Assembly: GCA_963524305.1 (NCBI GenBank) | Contig: CAURGH010000018.1 | Span: 1 to 34,944 of the forward strand | DNA length: 34,944 nt | Origin: JABCPH02 sp963524305 | GTDB taxonomy: Bacteria > Fusobacteriota > Fusobacteriia > Fusobacteriales > Leptotrichiaceae | Direction: 5' to 3' | Shown: positions 25,961 through 33,681 of the stretch, piece after piece | Layout: every line of letters starts with the position of its first letter | Numbering within the stretch: position 1 is the first letter of the stretch | Program-made: the position numbers and the translations under genes | Notes under the pieces: generated by a model | The model's input: the letters and a program-made list of their open reading frames with translations, nothing else | What the model was told of the DNA's origin: nothing | The model's database searches: none

Positions 25961-26794
25961 TTAAATTCCTAAATCAAAATCCATTGAAAAATTTTCTTTT
26001 GCCTTTTCCAATGATTCTTCATTTGGAATAAAATAATAAATTCCATTCATCATTTTTCCATCTCCTGTAATTTCTTCCTGAGTTATCCCATCTTTTTTCA
26101 ACAATATTGCAGGTAACACAGCCAACGCTTTTACAGGATTAGCAGATATTTCCATTCTTTTATTTACGTATTTATAAACTTTTGGAATATATTTCCAACC
26201 ACTTGGTTTTACTAATTTTTTTATAATTTCTTGCATTACTTGTCTTTGTCTTCCATCTCTTTCAAATGCACCATCTGATTTTCTATGTCTTGTATACGCT
26301 AACGCTCTTTCTCCACTAATTCTATATTTCTTACCTTGATCAAAATGCTGCTCATCTTGTGTAAATGTATGGTTTGCAACGATATCAACTCCACCTATCA
26401 AAGTCGTCAAATTTATTACATCATCAAATCTAAACACTACACTATAATTTATCTTTGTTTCCAATAAATTTTCAACAGCTTCAATGGTACATTTTCGTCC
26501 TCCATCTTTCCCATCTCTCACACTCCCAAATGCAAACGAATGTGTTATTTTATCCCTTTTCCAATTATCCTCACAAGGAATTTCTGCATAAGTATCTCTT
26601 GGTATAGAAATCATATCAACTTTAGCCAATAACGGTACGACCTTTATAAGTATCAATCCATCCGCTCTAGTTCCTTTCATTTCTTCCCAAGGTCTTGCAT
26701 CACTTCCAATTATCAACAAATTATATGGTAAACACAACCACCCAATTAGCAATATCCCAATTACTAATATCACCAATTTAAAAAAATTTTTCAT
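25961..26794 (-). CDS. LytR-CpsA-Psr (LCP) family protein
   Basis: LCP proteins are membrane-anchored phosphotransferases that attach polyprenyl-linked glycopolymers to the cell wall, best known from Gram-positive bacteria. The 277-aa protein has one N-terminal membrane helix (about 5-27). The LCP domain has IIGSDAR (28-34), RADGLILI (43-50), SIPRDT (63-68) and the conserved Arg cluster YTRHRKSDGAFERDGRQ (about 167-183). The key pyrophosphate-binding Asp/Arg residues are present. The frame reaches a GTG at 26809, but AAAGGTGG lies there and serves the ATG at 26794. Its target in an LPS-bearing diderm is unclear. coaE ends 26 bases upstream. Confidence 0.9.
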   Translation of the reverse strand: MKNFFKLVILVIGILLIGWLCLPYNLLIIGSDARPWEEMKGTRADGLILIKVVPLLAKVDMISIPRDTYAEIPCEDNWKRDKITHSFAFGSVRDGKDGGRKCTIEAVENLLETKINYSVVFRFDDVINLTTLIGGVDIVANHTFTQDEQHFDQGKKYRISGERALAYTRHRKSDGAFERDGRQRQVMQEIIKKLVKPSGWKYIPKVYKYVNKRMEISANPVKALAVLPAILLKKDGITQEEITGDGKMMNGIYYFIPNEESLEKAKENFSMDFDLGI

Positions 26795-26820
26795 TTTTCC
26801 ACCTTTCACGAAATCTTCGT

Positions 26821-27405
26821 CTAAACTTCCAATTCTTCTAAAATTTTTTCAATTTCTAATTCTACTTCTTCAATTTTTTTTGTATTATCTATAACATAAT
26901 CACTTTTCTTCTTTTTCTCTTCCAGATTTATTTGAGAATTTATAATTTTTTCAACTTCTTCAAATGTTCTGCCATCTCGCTCCATTACTCTTTTTATCTG
27001 TGTTTCCCTGTCAGCATAAACCAGCAAGATAATGTCAAATTCATTTTCCCATTTCACCTCAAACAAAAGCTGTATTTCTACAAATACAATTTTATTTATT
27101 TTTTCCAATAAGTGTACTTGCCTTCTCATTTCACCTAAAATTACAGGATGCATAATAGAATTTATTTCTCTCAATTTTTCTTTATTTCCAAAAACAACTT
27201 CTCCCAATTTCCGTCGTGAAATCTTTCCATCCACATCCAAAATGCCTCTACCAAAAGCCTTTACCAATTTTTCAATAACCTCTGGATACTCAATAACTTC
27301 ATGTGATATTTTATCCAAATCAATCAAAGGATAACCTTTCTTTTGCAAAATCCTGCTTACTGTACTTTTTCCACTCCCAATTCCACCAGTTAAACCAACT
27401 ACCAC
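26821..27405 (-). CDS. coaE: Dephospho-CoA kinase
   Basis: CoaE phosphorylates the 3'-hydroxyl of dephospho-CoA with ATP, the last step of coenzyme A synthesis. The 194-aa protein begins with P-loop GLTGGIGSGKSTVS (4-17). It also has the conserved DLDKISHEV region and RDGRTFEEVEK in the lid region. The start is GTG with GGAGGG 5 bases upstream. It is the first gene of its unit, behind a promoter at 27440-27468 and divergent from the ACT-domain gene. Confidence 0.95.
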   Translation of the reverse strand: MVVGLTGGIGSGKSTVSRILQKKGYPLIDLDKISHEVIEYPEVIEKLVKAFGRGILDVDGKISRRKLGEVVFGNKEKLREINSIMHPVILGEMRRQVHLLEKINKIVFVEIQLLFEVKWENEFDIILLVYADRETQIKRVMERDGRTFEEVEKIINSQINLEEKKKKSDYVIDNTKKIEEVELEIEKILEELEV

Positions 27406-27439
27406 TTTTCCCTCCTCAAAAAAATTTTACTTCCCTCAT

Positions 27440-27468
27440 ATTTTATATCTTTTTTACCTTAATTGCAA
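27440..27468 (-). promoter_or_regulatory. Promoter of coaE unit
   Basis: Minus-strand TTGCAA (27463-27468), 17-bp spacer, TAAAAT (27440-27445). It lies about 30 bases upstream of the coaE GTG. Confidence 0.55.
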
Positions 27469-27575
27469 CAATTATTCAATATTTTTCATATTTTTTTAAA
27501 CATTTACCATATTTATTGTCATATAACCTAAAATTATTTGCTAATTTCTTTTTTTTGTGCGATAATAAAATCATA

Positions 27576-27600
27576 TATAATTTTTTGCTTTAATTAAAGC
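27576..27600 (+). promoter_or_regulatory. Promoter of the ACT/UPF0210 pair with a start-site palindrome
   Basis: TATAAT (27576-27581) has only a weak -35 (TTTTGT at 17 bp). The perfect 14-bp palindrome GCTTTAATTAAAGC (27587-27600) falls on the predicted transcription start. It could be an operator or a short 5' hairpin. Confidence 0.45.
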
Positions 27601-27629
27601 AATGAAAAAATAATTTAGGAGGATATAAA

Positions 27630-27905
27630 GTGAATAATAGAATTGTAGTTACTGTTATTGGTAGTGATAAAACAGGGATTGTAGCAAATGTATCAAGTAA
27701 ATTAAGTGAATTAAAAATGAATATCATTGATATTACACAAAAAGTTTTTGAGGATGATATTTTTGCTATGATTATGCTTGTTGAAGCTGGAGATCATAAA
27801 GATATCAAAGCCCTTCAAGACGAATTTAAAGTATTTGAAGAAAAAATTGGTGTAAGAGTATTTTTACAACATGAAGAAATCTTTAAAACTATGCATAGAA
27901 TATAA
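27630..27905 (+). CDS. ACT-domain protein (UPF0237 type)
   Basis: The 91 residues form one ACT domain, a small-molecule (often amino-acid) binding regulatory fold. The N-terminus NNRIVVTVIGSDKTGIVANV matches the ACT strand-helix start, with the Gly/Asp turn that binds ligands in GcvR-like proteins. The start is GTG with TTAGGAGG 7 bases upstream. The next gene begins 26 bases later and encodes UPF0210. The two families commonly occur together, suggesting the ACT protein regulates or partners with it. Ligand unknown. Confidence 0.9.
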   Translation: MNNRIVVTVIGSDKTGIVANVSSKLSELKMNIIDITQKVFEDDIFAMIMLVEAGDHKDIKALQDEFKVFEEKIGVRVFLQHEEIFKTMHRI

Positions 27906-27931
27906 TTTTAATAAAGAGTGAGGAGAATACA

Positions 27932-29296
27932 ATGAATTTATTACCTGATGAGATACTTGAAACGATAAACATGATTGATATGCAACATCTAGATGTAAGA
28001 ACTGTTACATTAGGAATTAGCTTATTGGATTGTATCGAACATAGTGCTGAAAAAACAGCCGAAAATATTTATAACAAAATTGTAAAAAATGGTAAACACT
28101 TGGTAGAGTATGCAGAAGAAGTTTCTAGCAAATATAACGTACCAATTGTAAACAAAAGAGTATCAGTAACACCTATTTCTATTGTAGGAAATGCAACTGA
28201 TACAGATGATTATACAATTTTCGCAAAAGCATTAGACAAAGCTGCAAAAGAAATTGGAATCGACTTTATTGGTGGATTCACTGCTCTTGTTGAAAAAGGT
28301 ATGACAAAAGGAGATATTAACTTAATAAATAGTATCCCTAAAGCCTTGAGTGAAACAGACAGAGTTTGTTCATCAGTTAATGTTGGTTCAACAAAATCTG
28401 GAATTAATTTAGATGCAGTTAAAATTATGGGAAAAACTATAAGAGAATTAGCTGAATTATCAGCTGATCAAGATGGACTTGCCGCAGCAAAATTTGTAGT
28501 ATTTACAAATGCTGTTCCTGACAATCCATTTATGGCTGGAGCATTCCATGGTGTTGAAAACCCTGATTTAGTGTTAAATGTAGGAGTTAGTGGACCTGGA
28601 GTTGTAAGACATGTTTTATCTCAAATTGATAAAAATGCAAAAATTGATGAAATTACAGAAGCAATAAAAAAAGTTAGTTTTAAAATCACAAGAATGGGAG
28701 AATTAGTTGGTAAAGAGGTTGCTGCCAAATTAGGTGTTGACTTTGGAATTATGGATTTATCTCTAGCACCTACTCCTGCAATTGGAGATAGTGTTGGAAA
28801 CGTTCTTGAAGAATTTGGATTAGAATCTGTAGGAGCTTACGGAACTACACTTGCATTAGCTATCTTAAATGATGCTGTTAAAAAAGGTGGAGCAATGGCT
28901 GCTTCTCGTGTTGGTGGATTAACAGGAGCATTTATCCCTGTTAGTGAAGATCAAGGAATGATTGATGCAACAAGTAAAGGTTACCTAACATTAGAAAAAT
29001 TAGAAGCAATGACTTGTGTTTGTTCGGTTGGATTAGATATGATTGCTATCCCAGGAGATACTTCAGAAGCTGTAATTTCTGGAATTATCGCAGATGAAAT
29101 GGCAATTGGAATGGTTAACAGTAAAACAACAGCCGTTCGTATAATTCCTGTTCCTGGTAAAAAAGCTGGGGATAGAGTAGTATTTGGTGGACTTTTAGGA
29201 GAAGCTGACATCATAAACATCAATAATCTTGATTGTTCGGTATTAATTAATAGAGGTGGAAGAGTTGCCCCTCCAATCCAAGCATTGAAAAACTAA
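27932..29296 (+). CDS. UPF0210/DUF711 (PFL-like) family protein
   Basis: This 454-aa cytosolic protein belongs to a widely conserved family with a pyruvate-formate-lyase-like barrel fold, but with no proven activity. Recognisable family segments are EILETINMIDMQHLDVRTVTLGIS (residues 7-30), VCSSVNVGSTKSGINLDAV, the Gly-rich LNVGVSGPGV and GLDMIAIPGDTS. It lacks the C-terminal glycyl-radical motif, so no PFL chemistry should be inferred. Its N-terminus is clean: ATG with GTGAGGAG upstream. Transcription ends in a bidirectional terminator. The ACT-domain partner lies directly upstream. Confidence 0.9.
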   Translation: MNLLPDEILETINMIDMQHLDVRTVTLGISLLDCIEHSAEKTAENIYNKIVKNGKHLVEYAEEVSSKYNVPIVNKRVSVTPISIVGNATDTDDYTIFAKALDKAAKEIGIDFIGGFTALVEKGMTKGDINLINSIPKALSETDRVCSSVNVGSTKSGINLDAVKIMGKTIRELAELSADQDGLAAAKFVVFTNAVPDNPFMAGAFHGVENPDLVLNVGVSGPGVVRHVLSQIDKNAKIDEITEAIKKVSFKITRMGELVGKEVAAKLGVDFGIMDLSLAPTPAIGDSVGNVLEEFGLESVGAYGTTLALAILNDAVKKGGAMAASRVGGLTGAFIPVSEDQGMIDATSKGYLTLEKLEAMTCVCSVGLDMIAIPGDTSEAVISGIIADEMAIGMVNSKTTAVRIIPVPGKKAGDRVVFGGLLGEADIININNLDCSVLINRGGRVAPPIQALKN

Positions 29297-29325
29297 TTTG
29301 TTATTTCAAATTGAACTTAATATAA

Positions 29326-29382
29326 AAAAATTCGATAGCCTAAATTTTAAATATAACAATCTTTAGATTATCGAATTTTTAT
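29326..29382. terminator. Bidirectional terminator between the UPF0210 gene and frr
   Basis: TTCGATA (29331-29337) pairs with TATCGAA (29369-29375), with an inner CTAAA/TTTAG stem after a small internal loop. Five T's follow on the plus strand and seven on the minus strand. It therefore serves both convergent genes. Confidence 0.85.
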
Positions 29383-29425
29383 TTTATATTATACTCTCTA
29401 GAATCATATCCACTCAATATTGAAA

Positions 29426-29983
29426 TTAAACTGTCAACAATTCTTTTTCTTTAGCCGCCAATGCAGTATCAATAGCCGCAATATATTTATCTGTAGATTT
29501 TTGAACTTTTTCTTCACTTGTTTTTAATTCATCTTCAGTAATTTCACTATCTTTTTCTAATTTTCTCAATTTGTTATTTACATCTTTTCTAACATTTCTA
29601 ACAGCTACTTTTCCTTCTTCAGCTTCTTTTTTTACAACTTTTACATATTCTTTTCTTCTATCCTCAGTTAATTCAGGTACTACCAATCTAATGATTTTAC
29701 CATCATTTGAAGGATTAAATCCTAAGTTTGCTTGTAAAATTGTTTTTTCAATAACAGGAATTAAAGATTTATCCCAAGGATCAATCACTAATAATCTAGC
29801 TTCTGGTGCTGAAACTGTCCCAACTTGATTTAATGGAGTTGGAGTTCCATAAGCTTCTACCGAAACACCATCTAACATTGATACATTAGCTCTTCCCGCT
29901 CTTATATGTGAAAATTTTTCTTTTGTATTTTCAACAGACTTTTCCATTTTGCTTTCCGCTTCTGCTAAAATAGTATTTAACAT
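29426..29983 (-). CDS. frr: Ribosome recycling factor
   Basis: RRF works with EF-G to split post-termination ribosomes. The 185-aa protein has the normal length and the family sequence: SVENTKEKFSHIRAGRANVSMLD near the N-terminus, GTPTPLNQVGTVSAPEARLLVIDPWD in the middle and the long three-helix body. AGGTGG precedes the ATG. It is the last gene of the rpsB-tsf-pyrH-frr run, 108 bp after pyrH, and is followed by a bidirectional terminator. Confidence 0.97.
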   Translation of the reverse strand: MLNTILAEAESKMEKSVENTKEKFSHIRAGRANVSMLDGVSVEAYGTPTPLNQVGTVSAPEARLLVIDPWDKSLIPVIEKTILQANLGFNPSNDGKIIRLVVPELTEDRRKEYVKVVKKEAEEGKVAVRNVRKDVNNKLRKLEKDSEITEDELKTSEEKVQKSTDKYIAAIDTALAAKEKELLTV

Positions 29984-30091
29984 ATTTATACCACCTTCTA
30001 TTTTTTATTTTATTTTTTCTGAACCAAACTCACAAAGTTATTTTTTTATCTTTTTTTAAGTGAGTATTTTTTTAAATGATCTCACTATCAA

Positions 30092-30802
30092 TTAATCAGT
30101 TACAACTGTCCCAATGTTTTCACCTTGAGCCATTTTCAAGATATTTCCTTCTTCCAAAGCATTAAACACAACTATTGGCATTTCATTTTCTCTACACAAT
30201 GAAAGTGCTGCTGTATCCATAACTTTTAAATTTTTAGAAATAGCTTCTGCATAACTAACAGTTTCATATCTTACTGCATCTTCAAATTTCATAGGATCTT
30301 TATCATAAATTCCATCAACCTTTGTTCCCTTCGCCAACACATCAGCATGTATTTCTACCGCTCTTAACGCTCCAGATGAATCAGTTGTGAAATATGGATT
30401 ACTTGTACCACCTGCAAAAATAACAACTCGTCCTTTTTCAAGATGTCTTATAGCTTTTCTTCTAATAAAAGGTTCTGCAACTTGTGGCATTTGAAGTGCA
30501 CTCATCACTCTTGTTGGTACACCTAAATTTTCGATAGAATTTTGTAATGCAAGACCATTCATAATAGTTGCAAGCATTCCCATTGTATCTCCAGTCACTC
30601 TATCAAAACCTTTTTCCATTCCACTTATTCCACGGAAAATATTTCCACCACCAATTACAATAGCTACTTCTACTCCTTGATCATGAACTTGTTTTATTTG
30701 TCTTGCAAAACTTTCAAGCACATCATTTGAAAATCCAAATTCTTTATTTCCAGCAAGTGCTTCCCCACTTAATTTCAATAATATTCTTTTATATTTAAGC
30801 AT
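30092..30802 (-). CDS. pyrH: UMP kinase
   Basis: PyrH phosphorylates UMP to UDP and is a hexameric, allosterically controlled member of the amino-acid-kinase fold. The 236-aa protein has KRILLKLSGEAL at the N-terminus, the GGGNIFRG loop, and the DTMGMLATIMNGLALQ segment. GGGAG is 10 bases before the ATG. It follows tsf, but a strong hairpin terminator lies between them (30836-30859), so it may depend partly on read-through or a weak promoter. Confidence 0.97.
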   Translation of the reverse strand: MLKYKRILLKLSGEALAGNKEFGFSNDVLESFARQIKQVHDQGVEVAIVIGGGNIFRGISGMEKGFDRVTGDTMGMLATIMNGLALQNSIENLGVPTRVMSALQMPQVAEPFIRRKAIRHLEKGRVVIFAGGTSNPYFTTDSSGALRAVEIHADVLAKGTKVDGIYDKDPMKFEDAVRYETVSYAEAISKNLKVMDTAALSLCRENEMPIVVFNALEEGNILKMAQGENIGTVVTD

Positions 30803-30835
30803 ATTTCATTTCTCCCATTCATGAGTATATTATAC

Positions 30836-30859
30836 AAAAATAGGGGGAAATTCCCCCTA
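30836..30859 (-). terminator. Strong hairpin between tsf and pyrH
   Basis: The 19-base palindrome TAGGGGGAAATTCCCCCTA (30841-30859) is followed on the minus strand by five U's. It has five G-C pairs and lies 4 bases after the tsf stop. It should terminate most rpsB-tsf transcription and set lower pyrH-frr levels. The loop is very short. Confidence 0.8.
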
Positions 30860-30863
30860 CTTT

Positions 30864-31748
30864 CTAGTTTCCAGAAATTTGTGCAGCTACTTCTGCAGCA
30901 AAATCTACTTCTTCTTTTTCGATTCCTTCTCCAACTTTAAATCTGTCGAATGAATTTATTGTGCTAGGGGCAATAAATTCTCCAATAGTAACACTGTCAT
31001 CTCTAACATATTTTTGTTGTACTAAACAGTTTTCTTCGTAGAATTTTCTCATTTTTCCTTCTAATATTTTTTCAATAATATTAGCTGGTTTTCCTTCAGC
31101 AGTTAATTGATGTCTTGCAATTTCTTTTTCTCTCTCTAAATCTTCAACTGTAACTTCTGATTTATCTAAGTATTTAGGATCCATTGCTGCAATATGCATT
31201 GCAACTCCTTTTGCTTTTTCAATATTTTCAGGAGTAGCTTCTCCTTCAACATTTAATAATACTCCAATTTTTCCACCTAAGTGAATATAAGTTTCGATAA
31301 ATCCATCAGTAGAAACAGCTTTTAATCTTCTAATATTCATGTTTTCACCAATTTTAGCAATTAATTCTGTTAAATGAGTTTCAACAGTTTTTCCTTCAAA
31401 TTCAATTGCTTTTAATTCATCTTCACTTGTTAAATCATGGCTTAAAGTTAAGTCTACTAATTTTTCTCCAAATGATTTGAATTCATCATTTTTAGCAACG
31501 AAGTCTGTTTCAGAGTTAAATTCCAAGATAGCACCTTTTTTTCTATCTTCAGAAACTGCTGCGAATACTAATCCTTCAGCTGCTACTCTTCCTGATTTTT
31601 TAGCTGCTTTAGCAATTCCTTTTTCTCTTAACCAGTCAATTGCTTTTTCGATATCTCCACCGTTTTCTTGTAAAGCTTTTTTACAGTCAAGCATTCCTGC
31701 TCCTGTTCTTTCTCTTAATTCTTTAATAAGTGCTGTTGTAATTGCCAC
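30864..31748 (-). CDS. tsf: Elongation factor Ts
   Basis: EF-Ts regenerates EF-Tu by exchanging GDP for GTP. The 294-aa protein has the N-terminal UBA-like domain with TGAGMLDCKKAL and ALQENGGDIEKAIDWLREKG, and the catalytic TDFVAKN core (about 81-87). The start is GTG (31748), with AGGAGGG 7 bases upstream. This is the second gene after rpsB, in the usual order. The terminator after it separates pyrH. Confidence 0.97.
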   Translation of the reverse strand: MAITTALIKELRERTGAGMLDCKKALQENGGDIEKAIDWLREKGIAKAAKKSGRVAAEGLVFAAVSEDRKKGAILEFNSETDFVAKNDEFKSFGEKLVDLTLSHDLTSEDELKAIEFEGKTVETHLTELIAKIGENMNIRRLKAVSTDGFIETYIHLGGKIGVLLNVEGEATPENIEKAKGVAMHIAAMDPKYLDKSEVTVEDLEREKEIARHQLTAEGKPANIIEKILEGKMRKFYEENCLVQQKYVRDDSVTIGEFIAPSTINSFDRFKVGEGIEKEEVDFAAEVAAQISGN

Positions 31749-31797
31749 TTTGTTTCCCTCCTATAATTATTAAAATTTTTCTGTACTTACAAGAATC

Positions 31798-31817
31798 GGG
31801 GAATGGTTCTATTCCCC
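31798..31817 (-). terminator. Hairpin between rpsB and tsf
   Basis: GGGGAAT (31798-31804) pairs with ATTCCCC (31811-31817) around a 6-nt loop. On the minus strand no U-run follows, so it is more likely a partial attenuator, RNA processing site or stability element than a full terminator. Confidence 0.55.
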
Positions 31818-31849
31818 TATCCTTTTATTTTATTTATTCTGTAATTTAA

Positions 31850-32635
31850 TTATGCTTCTGTATTTTCATCTTCAGTTTCAGTTACTACTTCTTCAACAAC
31901 TTCTTCTGTAGCTACTTCTTCAGGTGCAACTTCTTCAGAAATTCCTTCTACTCCACCGTTTCCTTCAACAGCTGCATTTGCAATAACTTGTGCAAATAAT
32001 TTTACTGATCTAATTGCATCGTCATTTGCAGGAATTCTGTAAGTTACTAATTCAGGATCTACATTTGTATCGATTAATGCGATTACAGGTATTCCTAATT
32101 TTTTAGCTTCTTCTAATGCTAAGAATTCTTTTTTAATATCTACTACGAATAAAGCTGCTGGTAATTCATTCATTTCTTTAATTCCACCGATATTTTTAGA
32201 CAATTTAGCCATTTCTTTTCTTAACAATCCAGCTTCTTTTTTAGTGTAAGCTGTATCTAAAGTTCCATCAGCATCCATTTCTTCTAAGTCTTTTAATCTT
32301 TGTACTCTTTTTTTAATAGTTTCTAAGTTAGTTAATAATCCACCTAGCCATCTGTGATTTACATAAAATCCTCCAGCTCTTTCTGCTTCTTCTTTAACTG
32401 CATCTTGAGCTTGTTTTTTAGTTCCTACGAATAATACTTTTCCACCTTCAGCTGAGATTTCTCTTACGAATTCGTATGCTTTTTCAGTTGCTCCTAAAGT
32501 TTGGTGCAAATCTAAGATATGAATTCCATTTCTTTCTGTAAAAATATAAGGTTTCATTTTTGGGTTCCATCTTTTTGCTTGGTGTCCAAAATGTGCTCCT
32601 ACTTCTAATAATTGTTTCATTGTAATTACTGCCAT
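31850..32635 (-). CDS. rpsB: 30S ribosomal protein S2 with acidic C-terminal tail
   Basis: S2 is a primary small-subunit protein. The 261-aa protein has the S2 signatures: LLEVGAHFGHQAKRWNPKMK at the N-terminus (about 10-29), VNHRWLGGLLTN in the middle, and PVIALIDTNVDPE near residue 185. After about residue 225 it has a Glu/Val/Thr-rich acidic tail ending EDENTEA, longer than in many bacteria. AGGAGG precedes the ATG by 8 bases. It heads the cluster behind a strong promoter and a leader of about 125 nt. Confidence 0.97.
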   Translation of the reverse strand: MAVITMKQLLEVGAHFGHQAKRWNPKMKPYIFTERNGIHILDLHQTLGATEKAYEFVREISAEGGKVLFVGTKKQAQDAVKEEAERAGGFYVNHRWLGGLLTNLETIKKRVQRLKDLEEMDADGTLDTAYTKKEAGLLRKEMAKLSKNIGGIKEMNELPAALFVVDIKKEFLALEEAKKLGIPVIALIDTNVDPELVTYRIPANDDAIRSVKLFAQVIANAAVEGNGGVEGISEEVAPEEVATEEVVEEVVTETEDENTEA

Positions 32636-32761
32636 TACTAATTTCCTCCTAAATTTTTTTTGGTTTATCTCCCACTTATCTCCAAAAACAGATTATCTCT
32701 AATTCAGTTGTACTCGATAACACCCTATTTTTGAATAAATGCAAAGTGTGATTTATAATCG
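32636..32761 (-). promoter_or_regulatory. Possible structured leader of rpsB
   Basis: The leader of about 125 nt contains GATTAT near its 5' end and ATAATC further on, which can pair, and three copies of GAGATAA or AGATAA with nearby spacing (about 32670-32705). S2 autoregulates through its leader in some bacteria. Whether this leader does so is untested and the repeats may be chance. Confidence 0.4.
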
Positions 32762-32767
32762 TTATAT

Positions 32768-32796
32768 ATTCTATCATTTTTTTCATTAATTGTCAA
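32768..32796 (-). promoter_or_regulatory. Strong extended -10 promoter of rpsB
   Basis: Minus-strand TTGACA (32791-32796), a 17-bp spacer and TAGAAT (32768-32773), with TG one base before the -10. It suits a highly expressed ribosomal protein gene. Confidence 0.8.
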
Positions 32797-32859
32797 ACCT
32801 TTGAAATCCATTTTTCATTGATATTTTAAATATTTATTATATGACTATCTGAACTATTC

Positions 32860-32884
32860 CTACATGTAGAAGTCGGAGACTTCT
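32860..32884. repeat. Double palindrome resembling the end of an IS200/IS605 element
   Basis: CTACATGTAG (32860-32869), a perfect palindrome, abuts AGAAGTC-GGA-GACTTCT (32868-32884), a 7-bp hairpin with a 3-nt loop. GC-rich mini-hairpins with short loops are the recognition sites at IS200/IS605 ends. No transposase or TnpB frame is nearby, so this would be a remnant. The family assignment is my inference from form. Confidence 0.45.
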
Positions 32885-32932
32885 TGCTATCTTTTATCAA
32901 AAAACATCATTTGGATCCTAAAATAAAATATC

Positions 32933-32961
32933 AAAAAAGGCTGGATTTAACTCCAACCTTT
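32933..32961 (-). terminator. Rho-independent terminator of perR
   Basis: AAAGGTTGGA pairs with TCCAGCCTTT (outer ends 32961 and 32936, one G-U) around a 6-nt loop, followed by TTTTTT on the minus strand. Confidence 0.85.
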
Positions 32962-33027
32962 GAATGTAATATAACTAATAAACTAACTTTACAAATAAAT
33001 TTCTCTCCAAAAATTCATTTTAATTTC

Positions 33028-33450
33028 TTAATGTTTTAACTTCTTTTTCAAGCATTCTGAGCATGTTCCTTTTAAGTAAAAATGCGTTTCTTCAATTTCA
33101 ACATGTCCTAATTTTTTCAAATCTAATTTTGAAAGATCAACATCAAAATCAATTATATTTCCACAAGTTTTACATTTAAAATGTCCATGTGTAGCTGTAA
33201 CTACATCATATCTCACTTCGTTTTCTTCGATAATTATCTCTTGAACGATATCACTTCTAACAAATATATTCAAAGTATTATACACTGTTGTCTTTGATAA
33301 AGTTGGTATTTCACCAGAAAGATTTCTAAAAATATCATCAACTGTGGGATGAGTGTGATGGTCTAATAAATATTGAAATATCTTGATTCTTTGGATAGAT
33401 GGCTTAATTCCATTTTCTTTCAAATATTCTCCTACATTCTCTATATACAT
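33028..33450 (-). CDS. perR: PerR-type Fur family transcriptional repressor
   Basis: This 140-aa regulator senses peroxide through metal-catalysed oxidation of its own His residues and represses oxidative-stress genes. It has the N-terminal winged-helix domain (about 5-75) and two CxxC zinc motifs (Cys93/96, Cys130/133). Residues equivalent to the B. subtilis PerR metal site are present: His34, Asp82, His88, His90 and Asp101. The Asp at 82 (RYDVV), where Fur has Glu, is why I call it PerR. AGGAGG lies 4 bases before the ATG. The promoter's -10 overlaps an imperfect palindrome, consistent with self-repression. It is monocistronic. Confidence 0.9.
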   Translation of the reverse strand: MYIENVGEYLKENGIKPSIQRIKIFQYLLDHHTHPTVDDIFRNLSGEIPTLSKTTVYNTLNIFVRSDIVQEIIIEENEVRYDVVTATHGHFKCKTCGNIIDFDVDLSKLDLKKLGHVEIEETHFYLKGTCSECLKKKLKH

Positions 33451-33509
33451 TGTCCCTCCTTACTACATAAAATTTTGATTCCTATTTATCATATTTTAAC
33501 TTTGTATCT

Positions 33510-33544
33510 ATTACAATTCTATAATCTTTTTTCTAGTTTGTCAA
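33510..33544 (-). promoter_or_regulatory. perR promoter with an overlapping palindrome (possible operator)
   Basis: Minus-strand TTGACA (33539-33544), a 17-bp spacer and TAGAAT (33516-33521). The imperfect 16-bp palindrome ATTATAGAATTGTAAT (33510-33525, 6 of 8 pairs) covers the -10 and could be the Per box for self-regulation. It matches the known B. subtilis Per consensus only partly. Confidence 0.6.
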
Positions 33545-33600
33545 ATTTTTTTTTATTTTTATTATCAAAGTATTAATGATGTAATAGCATATTTAACTAA

Positions 33601-33630
33601 AACAAAAAGCCGAGAAAAATTCTCGACTTT
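33601..33630 (-). terminator. Rho-independent terminator of the 349-aa OMP gene
   Basis: AAAGTCGAGAA pairs with TTCTCGGCTTT (outer ends 33630 and 33606, one G-U), with a 3-nt loop and a following TTTTTG tract on the minus strand. Confidence 0.9.
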
Positions 33631-33681
33631 TATTAATATAAACTTAAAGTTCCCGTATTCAATTAATGTTTAAATAATTAA

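Larger units (their letters stand above)
32636..33027. other. Intergenic region between rpsB and perR
   Basis: This 392-bp gap holds, from right to left on the minus strand: the perR terminator (32933-32961), an IS200/IS605-like hairpin (32860-32884), A/T-rich DNA, the rpsB promoter (32768-32796), and the rpsB leader (32636-32761). I see no open frame or tRNA in it. 32962-33027 is A/T-rich with nothing recognisable. Confidence 0.7.

Noticed and set aside
27932..29296. UPF0210 protein as a working pyruvate formate-lyase
   Set aside because: No glycyl-radical motif and no activase gene nearby; only the fold is shared.
29984..30091. AGTGAG/CTCACT hairpin between pyrH and frr
   Set aside because: Six base pairs around a loop of about 16 nt and no U-tract in the transcript; too weak to call a terminator.
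32636..33027. tRNA or small RNA gene in the largest gap
   Set aside because: No cloverleaf, no CCA end and no conserved T-loop; the structure seen is explained by a terminator, a hairpin remnant and the rpsB leader.
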